NCBI GenBank assembly: GCA_000158155.1 | Contig: DS999409.1 | Coordinates: forward strand, 1 to 64,000 | Origin: a gamma proteobacterium NOR5-3 | GTDB taxonomy: Bacteria; Pseudomonadota; Gammaproteobacteria; Pseudomonadales; Halieaceae | DNA length: 64,000 nt | Direction: 5' to 3' | Shown: piece after piece, positions 27,121 through 35,368 of the stretch | How positions within the stretch are numbered: the first letter of the stretch is position 1 | Layout of the letters: the number at the start of each line of letters is the position of its first letter | Program-made: the position numbers and the translations under genes | Notes under the pieces: model-generated | The model's input: the letters and a program-made list of their open reading frames with translations, nothing else | What the model was told of the DNA's origin: nothing | Databases searched by the model: none

Positions 27121-28299
27121 ATGTACAAAATCCGCACCTACAACACGATCTCCGTCAAAGGCCTGAACCGCTTTTCCCGGGAGGACTACGAAGTCGCCAG
27201 CGAGCTGCCGCACCCCGACGCTTTTTTGATCCGCAGCCAGAAACTCCACGATCTGGAGTTTCCCGAGACCCTAAAGGCCATCGGCCGTGCGGGAGCGGGC
27301 GTGAACAACGTTCCTTTGGAACGCTGCAGCGAAGAGGGTGTCGTTGTCTTTAACGCTCCGGGTGCGAATGCTAACGCCGTGAAAGAACTGGTACTGGCGG
27401 GCATGTTGCTGGGTTCCAGAGATATCTATGAAGGTATGAAGTTTGTTGAGTCTCTCGAGCAGCAGGATGGGCTGGACCCACTGCTCGAAAAAGAAAAGAA
27501 GCGTTTTGCGGGCACCGAGCTCATCGGCAAGACTTTGGGTGTTGTAGGTCTTGGGAACATTGGGTCCCTGGTGGCCAATATGGGCCTGGCACTGGGTATG
27601 AAGGTCATCGGCTATGATCCGGCGATCAGTGTGGAGGCAGCCTGGCGTCTGTCCAGTGACGTTGAGAAGATGGACAACCTGAACAGCCTCTTTGGACGCG
27701 CTGATTACATTAGTCTGCATTTACCGGTACTTGATGCGACCCGTGGTCTGGTCAGTGACAACCTGCTTGCGGGGGTTAAGTCCTCCTTGGTGCTCTTGAA
27801 CTTTGCCCGCGGCGAGATCGTGGACAACAGCGCTGTAATCCGCGCTCTTAACGAGGGGCGCATGCACCGCTATGTATCGGATTTTCCTGCCAACGACACA
27901 CTGAGGCATCCCGGGATACTGCAAATGCCGCATATCGGTGCCAGTACCGGCGAGGCGGAAGAGAACTGCGCCATCATGGTGGCGGATCAGCTCATGGACT
28001 TTCTGGAAAATGGCAACATCGCCAATTCTGTGAACTTCCCGAATATTGCCCTGCCGCGCACCACGCCGGTGCGGGTGACCATCACCAATCGCAATGTTCC
28101 CAAAGTACTGAACCAGATCACCGCGGTCATTGCCGAGCACGACATTAATATTGTGGACATGCTTAACAAGAGTCGCGCCGATCTCGCCTACAACATTATT
28201 GATCTGGAAGCTTGCCCCACTGATGACTCCCTGGAGGCACTGAGGTCCATCGAAGAAGTGATCAACGTCCGTGTGTTAGGGTCGTGCAAATATTCCTAG
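27121..28299 (+). CDS. serA: D-3-phosphoglycerate dehydrogenase
   Basis: A 392-residue enzyme that makes 3-phosphohydroxypyruvate from 3-phosphoglycerate, the first step of serine synthesis. The NAD motif is GVVGLGNIGSLVAN (about residues 142-155). The catalytic Arg is in NFARGEIVD, and His in MPHIGASTGEAEENCA. A C-terminal ACT domain (VRVTITNRNVPKVLNQITAVIAE-type start) senses serine. This is the short form, without the extra ASB domain. ATG at 27121 was chosen over a TTG 15 codons earlier. A TACAAT at 27083-27088 is a good -10, though no -35 is evident. No serB or serC is adjacent. Confidence 0.93.
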   Translation: MYKIRTYNTISVKGLNRFSREDYEVASELPHPDAFLIRSQKLHDLEFPETLKAIGRAGAGVNNVPLERCSEEGVVVFNAPGANANAVKELVLAGMLLGSRDIYEGMKFVESLEQQDGLDPLLEKEKKRFAGTELIGKTLGVVGLGNIGSLVANMGLALGMKVIGYDPAISVEAAWRLSSDVEKMDNLNSLFGRADYISLHLPVLDATRGLVSDNLLAGVKSSLVLLNFARGEIVDNSAVIRALNEGRMHRYVSDFPANDTLRHPGILQMPHIGASTGEAEENCAIMVADQLMDFLENGNIANSVNFPNIALPRTTPVRVTITNRNVPKVLNQITAVIAEHDINIVDMLNKSRADLAYNIIDLEACPTDDSLEALRSIEEVINVRVLGSCKYS

Positions 28300-28314
28300 A
28301 ACTGAGTAATCGCT

Positions 28315-29592
28315 TTGGCTGACAGCCTTGCTTATGACGCGGATTCGCGCACCCCGGTAGACCCTGCTCAGGCCGTAAGCGGTTTTCAGATCGGTATTGT
28401 ACTCATTGGTATTTCCATCACCCTGCCGCTGATGTACAGCGCCGGTGAGCTTGCTCAGGGTATGGGCCTGCGGTCAGCCATAACGGCGACGTTTCTCGGT
28501 GCTTTGGCGCTGAGTCTCATGTCCATACCTGCCGCTATTGTCGGGGCGAGTACGCGGCTTTCCAGCTACATGATCATTGAGCACACCTTTGGGTATGTGG
28601 GTGCCAAGTTCATTAACTTTGGCTTTGGCGTGTTCCTTCTCGGCTGGTACGCGGTGACCGCGGAGCTCTTTGGTCGAACCCTGTTTTTAGCGGCCAGTGA
28701 ACTGACCACGCTGGCGCTGCCAGAGTGGTCCTATACCGTTCTATCGAGTCTTATCGTGACCGTCACCACGATTTACGGTTTTAAGGCCATTGATCGACTC
28801 GCACTAATTGCAGTGCCCTTTTTACTACTTTGTCTGGCGGGAGTTGTAGTGTTGTCCTTGCGCCAGGTTGCCTTGGCGGAGCTGCTTGATTTACCCGGAA
28901 GCGGAGCCATCGACCTGCCCACGGGCATCTCTGCAGTGATCGGCGCAGCCATTGTCGGGGTGGTGCTCACACCAGACCTCACTCGCTATGCACGTACCAC
29001 GCGAGATTGTGTGGTGGCATCCTTTGTGGGGCAGGGCGGGGGTATGTGTATCGCCTATATCGTGGGCATGATCCCGGTGTTGGTGTGGGGCGAGCTGGAG
29101 CCTATGGCATATATGATCCTCATGGGCTTTGGAGGTCTGGCATTAGTGGTCCTGGTGTTCGCCACCTGGACGACTAATGTCATCAACTTGTATTCCACAG
29201 CCCTCGCGTCGCGTGCGTCGGTCCCTTTGGGAGACTATCGCTCGGTGGTGATTGTTATGGGTGTGGTCGGCACGCTTGCGGCCATTGTCGGCATCTCCGA
29301 TCAGCTCATCGACTTTTTAATACTCATGGGGCTTCTCGTGCCGCCGATCGCCGGCATCTATTTTACGGATTTTTATATTTTTGGGCGCCGAGATTTCTCT
29401 GCCGATCATCTTGAGCAACGCCCGGCGATCCGCACCAACGCTGTCATAGTCGCATTGGGTGCCGGTATGGTCTCGACCTGGCTGTATTACGCGGGATCGT
29501 CGGTTACCAGTATCGGGGCTTTGGACGCACTGCTTTTATCCATGCTGGCTTACACGCTTGTTGAATGGCTGGCCAGTAAGCGCAAGAGGTAA
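28315..29592 (+). CDS. NCS1-family nucleobase/hydantoin permease
   Basis: A 425-residue polytopic membrane protein of the cytosine-permease (CodB)/NCS1 type, with about 12 hydrophobic segments. Recognisable parts are the first segment (GFQIGIVLIGISITLPLMYSAGEL), AAIVGASTRLSSYMIIEHTFG, and the YGFKAIDRLALIAVP region. NCS1 carriers import cytosine, allantoin, uracil or hydantoins with Na+ or H+. The start is TTG at 28315, 15 bases after the serA stop, with no good ribosome site, so coupling to serA translation is possible. Followed 6 bases later by HyuA and DUF917 genes, it probably imports a hydantoin or related ring compound. Confidence 0.83.
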   Translation: MADSLAYDADSRTPVDPAQAVSGFQIGIVLIGISITLPLMYSAGELAQGMGLRSAITATFLGALALSLMSIPAAIVGASTRLSSYMIIEHTFGYVGAKFINFGFGVFLLGWYAVTAELFGRTLFLAASELTTLALPEWSYTVLSSLIVTVTTIYGFKAIDRLALIAVPFLLLCLAGVVVLSLRQVALAELLDLPGSGAIDLPTGISAVIGAAIVGVVLTPDLTRYARTTRDCVVASFVGQGGGMCIAYIVGMIPVLVWGELEPMAYMILMGFGGLALVVLVFATWTTNVINLYSTALASRASVPLGDYRSVVIVMGVVGTLAAIVGISDQLIDFLILMGLLVPPIAGIYFTDFYIFGRRDFSADHLEQRPAIRTNAVIVALGAGMVSTWLYYAGSSVTSIGALDALLLSMLAYTLVEWLASKRKR

Positions 29593-29598
29593 GAATTT

Positions 29599-31152
29599 AT
29601 GCGGATTGGTATCGATGTCGGTGGCACGCACACAGACGCGGTAATACTTGATGGGCATAAGGTTATCGCCTCCACCAAGTTTCTGACCTCGGCGAATGTC
29701 AGGGACGGTGTGTTGGGCGCGCTGGACGTTATTCTCAAGCGCAGCGGCGTTGCGCACCATGCCATCGAAGCGGTGATGATCGGGACCACCCAGTTCACCA
29801 ACGCGGTGATTGAGCGCCGGGAACTGGCTCCAACGGCAATCATCCGTATTGCCCTGCCCTCCGGGGAAATGATTCCTCCCATGACCGATTGGCCCGAGGA
29901 CATTGCGGATGCTATCGGGCGCCATGGCTATATGGTCCACGGTGGGCTGACCTATGACGGCTTTCCCATTGGCGTTCTCGATGATGCAGAGATTGATGGC
30001 GTCATTGAAGACATTGCGGCAAAGGGTATTTCCCTTGTGGCGATTTCCGGAGTTTTTTCACCCTCCAATCCCGAGCAGGAGTTGAGTGTTGCAAAGCGTT
30101 TGCAGGAAAAGATCCCCGGCGTTGGCTTTACGCTCTCCCATCAGATTGGTGGTATGGGCCTGCTTGAGCGCGAGAACGCGGCGATCCTCAACACCAGTCT
30201 TCGCCCCCTGGCACAAAATGTGGTGCAGGCTTTTGAGGACGCGCTGGCTGCCCGGGATATACGGTGCCCGTTTTACATCAGCCAGAACGATGGCACCTTG
30301 ATGTCCGCGGAGTTTGCCGCTCAGTTTCCTGCGCTGACCTTTGCCTCGGGTCCCACCAACTCCTTGCGTGGTGCAAGTCTTCTCACTCAGTTGAGCGATG
30401 CTGTGGTGGTGGATATCGGCGGCACCACCTCAGACATCGGTGTGCTCCAGGGGGGGTTCCCAAGGCAGTCCAATGTGGCGATCAAAGTCGGCGGCGTCCG
30501 CACCAACTTCCGCATGCCGGATATTCAAGCCATCGGCCTCGGTGGTGGCAGTCGTGTCAGTGCAGACGGTAAAACTATAGGTCCCCAAAGTGTGGGATAC
30601 CGCCTGGTCACCGAAGGTCTGGTGTTTGGAGGCGATACGCTCACCACCACCGATATCGCCGTTGCCGCGGGCGTGGCGGATATCGGTAGCCCGGACAAGC
30701 TCGCGACACTCTCTGCTGATGTGGTGGAGACTGCGATGCAGCGCATGCATGAGATCATTGATGACGGTATTGATCAGATGAAGTCCAGCCGTGACCCGGT
30801 GCCTGTGATTCTTGTGGGTGGTGGGGCGGTACTCGTGTCTCGCGATCTTGCCAATGCTTCTGAGCTACATCGACCGGAGCACGCCGGTGTGGCGAATGCT
30901 ATTGGCGCAGCGAACGCCCAGGTGGGGCGGGAGTCGGAACGCATTGTGTCCTACCGTGAGCAACCCCGGGAGGAGGTGCTTGCAGAACTCAAGGCGCAAC
31001 TTGGCGCTGAACTCATGGAGGCCGGTGCCAAAGAGGCGAGTATTCGCGTTGCCGACATAGAAGAAACGGCGATCTCTTACATGGCCGATGAGTCCACGCG
31101 TTTGCGCGTAAAAATGATCGGTGATCTGGATTTTTCAGGGAGTCAGGCATGA
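29599..31152 (+). CDS. Hydantoinase/oxoprolinase family protein (HyuA-type)
   Basis: A 517-residue protein of the HyuA family. The N-terminal domain opens with MRIGIDVGGTHTDAVILDG (ATP-binding, acetate-kinase-like fold). The hydantoinase_A domain includes TTQFTNAVIER, SHQIGGMGLLERENAAILN, VDIGGTTSDIGVL and IGLGGGSRVS. The relatives hydrolyse hydantoins or 5-oxoproline with ATP. At 517 residues it is shorter than the stand-alone oxoprolinase A subunits, and no HyuB partner follows. Instead it overlaps a DUF917 gene by 4 bases (ATGA), a pairing often seen with this shorter form. A ribosome site (AGAGG) lies upstream. Confidence 0.88.
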   Translation: MRIGIDVGGTHTDAVILDGHKVIASTKFLTSANVRDGVLGALDVILKRSGVAHHAIEAVMIGTTQFTNAVIERRELAPTAIIRIALPSGEMIPPMTDWPEDIADAIGRHGYMVHGGLTYDGFPIGVLDDAEIDGVIEDIAAKGISLVAISGVFSPSNPEQELSVAKRLQEKIPGVGFTLSHQIGGMGLLERENAAILNTSLRPLAQNVVQAFEDALAARDIRCPFYISQNDGTLMSAEFAAQFPALTFASGPTNSLRGASLLTQLSDAVVVDIGGTTSDIGVLQGGFPRQSNVAIKVGGVRTNFRMPDIQAIGLGGGSRVSADGKTIGPQSVGYRLVTEGLVFGGDTLTTTDIAVAAGVADIGSPDKLATLSADVVETAMQRMHEIIDDGIDQMKSSRDPVPVILVGGGAVLVSRDLANASELHRPEHAGVANAIGAANAQVGRESERIVSYREQPREEVLAELKAQLGAELMEAGAKEASIRVADIEETAISYMADESTRLRVKMIGDLDFSGSQA

Positions 31153-32240
31153 GCGTAACGATTACTCATGAAGACATAGAAGAGCTGTGCATGGGATCCG
31201 TGTTTCTCGCCACCGGCGGTGGCGGCGATCCCTATATCAGTCAGTTGCTGGTTACCGAGGCTTTAAAGAAACACGGTCCGGTGACGCTCTTCGCCCTTAA
31301 AGATCTTCCGGATGATTCTCTGGTGGTTGCCGTGGGCGAGGTGGGCGCGCCGTCTATCAGTCTGGAGCACTTACCTATCGGTAATGAATGCCTGGAAGTG
31401 GTGGATCGACTGCAGGCCTGGATGGGCAGGCCCATCAGCCATTTGGTGTCTTTCGAGGTCGGCGGTGCCAACTCGGTGATCCCGCTTTTAGCGGCGGCCG
31501 CCAAAGGTATTCCACTGATTGATGGTGACGGCATGGCCCGGGCGCTTCCCGAGGCACAAATGATGACCTTTGCCATCGAGGGTATAAAACCCAGTCCCGC
31601 GGTGGCAGTGGACTACAGTGGCGGCGCCGTGTATTTCGATGTGAAAGATGCGGTGCTCTACGAGCGGCAAATCCGCAATCTGTCCATGGCCATGGGCGGG
31701 ATGGTGTTCACGGCCGAGCACCCTATGACCAGTGAGGAGGCCCGGCGCGCGGTTATCCCCGGCACCATCAGCTTTGCCCTGAAGTTGGGTAGAGTCCTAA
31801 AGCGTTTCTCGGGGAACGCAGCGCACATCGAAGCCCCTCTGCGGGAGCTGTTTGAGGCATCGGACTACGGGCAGTTCAAACGCCTGTATACCGGCAAGGT
31901 CGTAGATATTAATCGCAAGACCGTCGGCGGCTTTGATGTGGGGGAAGCTGTGCTGGAGTCGACGATCGACGATTCTCCGCCTCTGCGGCTGACCATCAAG
32001 AATGAATTTTTACTGGCAGAAATCGATGGTCGCGTGGTCGCCAGTGTGCCGGATCTCATTACCATGGTGGATCATGAAACATCGGCGCCCATTAATGCCG
32101 AGCGCGTGCATTACGGTCAGCGGGTTACTGTTTTTGGCATTGGTTGCCCCCCACATTACCGCAGCGAAAAAGCGCTTAAGGTTGTTGAGCCCCGGGCTTT
32201 TGGCTTCGATATCGACTATGTCCCTATCGAAGATCTCTAA
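31149..32240 (+). CDS. DUF917 / S-methyl-thiohydantoin desulfurase family protein
   Basis: A 363-residue protein of the DUF917 family. The family is now named after S-methyl-thiohydantoin desulfurase, in which the protein removes the sulfur group from a modified hydantoin. Signatures include GSVFLATGGGGDPY near the N-terminus, VGEVGAPS, FEVGGANSVIPLLAAA, PLIDGDGMARALPEAQM and PDLITMVD in the C-terminal domain. It starts inside the stop of the HyuA-type gene, so translation is coupled. With the NCS1 permease this makes a three-gene uptake-and-hydrolysis cassette. Whether the real substrate carries sulfur cannot be read from the sequence. Confidence 0.87.
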   Translation: MSVTITHEDIEELCMGSVFLATGGGGDPYISQLLVTEALKKHGPVTLFALKDLPDDSLVVAVGEVGAPSISLEHLPIGNECLEVVDRLQAWMGRPISHLVSFEVGGANSVIPLLAAAAKGIPLIDGDGMARALPEAQMMTFAIEGIKPSPAVAVDYSGGAVYFDVKDAVLYERQIRNLSMAMGGMVFTAEHPMTSEEARRAVIPGTISFALKLGRVLKRFSGNAAHIEAPLRELFEASDYGQFKRLYTGKVVDINRKTVGGFDVGEAVLESTIDDSPPLRLTIKNEFLLAEIDGRVVASVPDLITMVDHETSAPINAERVHYGQRVTVFGIGCPPHYRSEKALKVVEPRAFGFDIDYVPIEDL

Positions 32241-32257
32241 AACGGCCTTTTTAGCGT

Positions 32258-33517
32258 TCAGCGTAAAGCCGCTTCGATAGACTCAACCAGTTTTTGCTGT
32301 TGTGCGAAGCCCACCGTCGCTGCTCCTCCTTCAGCATCGGGCCAGCTGGACAGCATGGCGATTACCACGCCAGATTCCGGGGCTACATGGATTACCTGGC
32401 CATGCACGCCGCGGGCTTGAACCGAGCCCCGACCATCTCCCAGACCCCAGACGAATGATCGGTAATAGGGGCGAGTGTTGGCTGCCGCCGGGTAGGGCCA
32501 GCTGCGTGCACCCTCTCTGGAGAAGATGTCTTCCAGCCAGGCTTTGGGAATCACCTGCTCATCACCGCTCTTGCCGTAGTTCAGCATAAGCTGGCCGACG
32601 CGAGCCACATCTCTCAGTGTGGCGTGCATGCCGCCCGATGCGAGGGTGAATCCGCCGGTGTCCACGGTGATGCCGGCATCCTGCTCTGCGCCGATACGCT
32701 GCCAGATTCGCTGGGACACCAGGTCTGCAAAGCGCTGTCCTGTGGCTGCTTCAAGAACCCAGGCCATGACGTCTGTGGTGCCCGATTTATAAACAAAGCT
32801 ACCCTGACGTCCAGGCATGCGACCGACTGCGGGAAGAAAAATATAGTTCCCGGTGACGTCCACGCCTGCGCAGTCGGGTCCGGTAAGTAAGCCATCGGAA
32901 CAGTCCTGGCGGCGCACGGTGCTATCGGCTGCGGCGTAGTCTTCGTTCCACTCGGAGCCGTCGCGCATGTCCAGAACATCTCGCAGGGTGTCTGGCCCCC
33001 AGCCGCTATTGGCAAGCTGTGGCACGTAGTCGCCCACAGTTTTCTCAAGGTCGATGAGGCCATCTGCAGCGACACTCGCCGCGGTAAGGCCGGTGATTGT
33101 TTTGCTCACGGACCAAAGCAGATGGGTGCGCTCGGCGGTAAGTGTGCCCGCGTAGCGTTCGAATACAGCTTTGCCATCCTTGATCACCAGAAGGCCATCA
33201 AGGTATTGCTCTTCCATGAGTTGGGAGAGCCTGGCGGGTGATCCTTGCCAGCTTATCGCCATGTCATCGGCCGCCTCTGACAGGCCGGCAATGGGTCGCG
33301 GTGCTTGAGTTCCCCGGCGAATCACTTTGCTGGGGATCACTTCGCTCATATGGGTATAGGCCCAGCGGTTGAGCGGTCCGAACTGCCAGGTGGCTCCGTT
33401 AAGTCCCTGCGGCCGCTGATCGTCGGCCGCGCCCAGGCTACTACTGGCAAGTGCGATGAACGCCAGAGCCAGAAGGCCCTTTGCGACAGGTGACGAGATG
33501 GCAGTAGATTCAGGCAT
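32258..33517 (-). CDS. Exported beta-lactamase-family serine hydrolase
   Basis: A 419-residue class C beta-lactamase-like hydrolase. It has a signal peptide (LLALAFIALASSSLGAA) and SxxK at Ser136-Lys139 (LLWSVSKT). A Tyr-x-Ser motif follows in VYKSGTTD, and a C-terminal RGVHGQVIHVAPE strand corresponds to the K/HxG motif. Cysteines at RRQDCSDGL and TGPDC may form a disulfide. The family covers esterases, D-aminopeptidases and 6-aminohexanoate-dimer hydrolases; the overall look is closest to the last (EstB/NylB style). It is convergent with the DUF917 gene and 5 bases after a small membrane-protein gene on its own strand. Confidence 0.85.
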   Translation of the reverse strand: MPESTAISSPVAKGLLALAFIALASSSLGAADDQRPQGLNGATWQFGPLNRWAYTHMSEVIPSKVIRRGTQAPRPIAGLSEAADDMAISWQGSPARLSQLMEEQYLDGLLVIKDGKAVFERYAGTLTAERTHLLWSVSKTITGLTAASVAADGLIDLEKTVGDYVPQLANSGWGPDTLRDVLDMRDGSEWNEDYAAADSTVRRQDCSDGLLTGPDCAGVDVTGNYIFLPAVGRMPGRQGSFVYKSGTTDVMAWVLEAATGQRFADLVSQRIWQRIGAEQDAGITVDTGGFTLASGGMHATLRDVARVGQLMLNYGKSGDEQVIPKAWLEDIFSREGARSWPYPAAANTRPYYRSFVWGLGDGRGSVQARGVHGQVIHVAPESGVVIAMLSSWPDAEGGAATVGFAQQQKLVESIEAALR

Positions 33518-33522
33518 AAGCT

Positions 33523-34032
33523 TCAGACGTCCGGCTGTGAGAGAGGGTTGGCAAACATTTCCTCCAGAGGCGGGGGATTACATAGCGTGCTCATAGCGTC
33601 GGCCGGCACGTTCTGGGCTACGCCCAAATCAGCGTACAAAGCGTCCAGTTCGCGCATGGTTTCGCAGGCCTCATAGAGTTCATACACCATGCTTGATACC
33701 ACGACCGCCGCGCCGATGTAAGGGATCGACTCTGCCGGTATGGCCGCAATGCCCCGAGCGGCCACGCGCCTGGTTCTGGCAGTGAGGTTTTTTCCAAAGC
33801 CGCGCACCGCTGCGCTGCGTTTCAGTTGCGTGCTTTTGAGCGCTCGCGCCCGTCGCTCGCTGCCCGCCAGTTTGGCAGACAGTGCTGAGCTGACGGTGCG
33901 CACGCCCAGAGTTGTGGCCAGAGCAGTAGAGATTGCGGCATTAAAGGCACTGTTGGTAAGCAGCAGGATATTGCTACCTAGCAGGGTAAGCAGGGTGATC
34001 AGTACGGCGGTGTGCCGGATCAGTCGCAGCAT
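33523..34032 (-). CDS. Hypothetical membrane protein
   Basis: Unrecognised 169-residue protein. An N-terminal hydrophobic segment (HTAVLITLLTLLGSNILLLT) is followed by a very basic middle part with many Arg and Lys (SERRARALKSTQLKRSAAVRG). A second hydrophobic segment (PYIGAAVVVSSMVYELYEAC) and an acidic C-terminus with two more Cys complete it. GGAG lies 8 bases before the ATG. A 10-bp-stem inverted repeat sits 26 bases upstream in the leader. It probably shares a transcript with the serine hydrolase that follows 5 bases later. Confidence 0.7.
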   Translation of the reverse strand: MLRLIRHTAVLITLLTLLGSNILLLTNSAFNAAISTALATTLGVRTVSSALSAKLAGSERRARALKSTQLKRSAAVRGFGKNLTARTRRVAARGIAAIPAESIPYIGAAVVVSSMVYELYEACETMRELDALYADLGVAQNVPADAMSTLCNPPPLEEMFANPLSQPDV

Positions 34033-34058
34033 CGCGTTAACTCCGCGCAGAAAGCCCC

Positions 34059-34097
34059 CAGGGGCTGATCTGCACAGAATACGCGGGTCAGCCCCTG
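34059..34097 (-). promoter_or_regulatory. 10-bp perfect hairpin in leader of the 33523-34032 gene
   Basis: CAGGGGCTGA (34059-34068) and TCAGCCCCTG (34088-34097) pair over 10 bp with a 19-base loop. On the minus strand the hairpin is followed by GGGGGCTTTC. It sits 46 bases after the DUF4252 stop and 26 bases before the next ATG. It could be a leaky terminator, an attenuator or an RNA-processing site. Confidence 0.55.
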
Positions 34098-34142
34098 AAC
34101 TGAATGCCGCTTTTTAGTAGCAGAGGGTGATGCGGCGAGTGC

Positions 34143-34679
34143 TTACTCACCGCCGATTGAGCTCAGAGCCAGACTATCTGTCCCTGGCACTACCGATGAC
34201 AGGGCTGCGAGGTTCTCGGCAGCCATCTCACCCATAATGTTCACGAACACCAACTCCTCCTGGTCTACCGCCACGATGGCAACACCGAGGAGCAGACCAT
34301 CCTGCTCTTTTACAAATATGTGCACCCGCGAATCATCCTCTACCACTCGAACAATGGGGCTCCAGTGTTCGTCGAAAGCTTTTGCCGTGGCGACACCTAC
34401 CTCATCGCGCAGCGCTATATGATCAACCGTCGCGGAAACCTGATAAACACTGACGCGCACACCCTCAAGAGATTGCAGCAGTGCTTTGGTTTGGGGGTCA
34501 TCATCCACATGTTGTGCGGCAAACCGGAGCAGACGGGGGCCCAGAGAAATACTCGTATCCGCGGTCAGGCCGGTCTGCTTTGGCGTATCAAACTGTACAT
34601 AGCCTGGGTTTCGTGAGGAGGCGGTCACGCCACAGCCCGTCAGAAAGGTGGCTATCAGGAGGAGCGCTAGAATTTTCAT
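34143..34679 (-). CDS. DUF4252 lipoprotein
   Basis: A 178-residue DUF4252-family protein. It has a lipoprotein signal (LLLIATFLTGC, Cys16), the conserved central segment LEGVRVSVYQV with long alternating strands, WSPIVRVVEDDSRVHIFVKE, and the ending VVAVDQEELVFVNIMGEM. No enzymatic function is known for the family; members are exported and often found in tandem. It is the second of two adjacent paralogues, 8 bases after the other. The lipid anchor is present here but not in its neighbour. Confidence 0.82.
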   Translation of the reverse strand: MKILALLLIATFLTGCGVTASSRNPGYVQFDTPKQTGLTADTSISLGPRLLRFAAQHVDDDPQTKALLQSLEGVRVSVYQVSATVDHIALRDEVGVATAKAFDEHWSPIVRVVEDDSRVHIFVKEQDGLLLGVAIVAVDQEELVFVNIMGEMAAENLAALSSVVPGTDSLALSSIGGE

Positions 34680-34687
34680 ACTCCAGC

Positions 34688-35221
34688 CTACAGGTCGAGA
34701 TCGACGTTAAAGCCATCGACGACATCAATGCCGGCGACCACGTCGTTAAGATGGGCAGGGTCAATGTCACCCAGTACATTGACGAACACGGCTTCTTCGG
34801 TATCGACCGCCATTATCATCAGGCCCTGAATACGATCTTCGCTGTATTTAACATAGATGTTGACGCGATCCTCAGGCTCTCGAACGCGTACGATCTGTTC
34901 CCAGTCCTGACTCATCAGCTTGCTGCTGACGGCATCCATACGTGCCTCGGCTGAGGTGGTGTCTCCGGCGGTGTCGTAAACGTGGATGCGCACCGAGTCC
35001 AGGTTCTTGAGTGTTTCTTCGGTAACGGGATCATCGTGCTTCATGGAGCCGACCAGCTTGAGCAGTGAGCCGCCCAGATTGACCATCACTCGAGGTTCGC
35101 CGTAACTCTCGGACAGCTGTGAAAAATCCACATAGCCCGGCATCTCGGTGCCCGGTTCATCGGCGGACCAGACAGTTTGAGTGGCAAATACCAGGGAGAT
35201 TATTAATGCTATTGCTTTCAT
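34688..35221 (-). CDS. DUF4252 protein (exported paralogue)
   Basis: A 177-residue DUF4252 protein with a cleavable signal (LIISLVFATQTVWSA) and no lipobox. It shares the order of motifs with the downstream gene: GSLLKLVGSMKHDDPVTEETLKNLDSVRIHVYD-type region, DWEQIVRVREPEDRVNIYVKY, and MAVDTEEAVFVNVLGDIDP. Acidic residues are frequent. As first gene of the pair it has 147 bases upstream, which hold stacked hairpins and probably its promoter. Presumably the soluble protein and the anchored one act together, but that is inference. Confidence 0.82.
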   Translation of the reverse strand: MKAIALIISLVFATQTVWSADEPGTEMPGYVDFSQLSESYGEPRVMVNLGGSLLKLVGSMKHDDPVTEETLKNLDSVRIHVYDTAGDTTSAEARMDAVSSKLMSQDWEQIVRVREPEDRVNIYVKYSEDRIQGLMIMAVDTEEAVFVNVLGDIDPAHLNDVVAGIDVVDGFNVDLDL

Positions 35222-35316
35222 GGCGCTGACCTTGTGTGGGACTTTGAGTAGGCACAGTGCGCAAAGTCTGAGGAAAGGTCACGCGTTTAGCGATGAACTG
35301 AGTATCGTGCAAGCCA

Positions 35317-35360
35317 GGCCGCTAAAAGCGGCCCGGTTAGCCTGACCGGGACGTGTCCCG
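35317..35360 (-). terminator. Overlapping hairpins after the Tat amidohydrolase gene
   Basis: Three adjoining or overlapping stems are readable: GGCCGCT/AGCGGCC (35317-35333, 3-base loop), CCCGGT/ACCGGG (35332-35350, 7-base loop) and CGGGAC/GTCCCG (35347-35360, 2-base loop). Neighbouring stems share bases, so not all can form at once. They lie just past the 35369 stop, but no long U-run follows on the minus strand. Confidence 0.5.
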
Positions 35361-35368
35361 CTGTAAGC

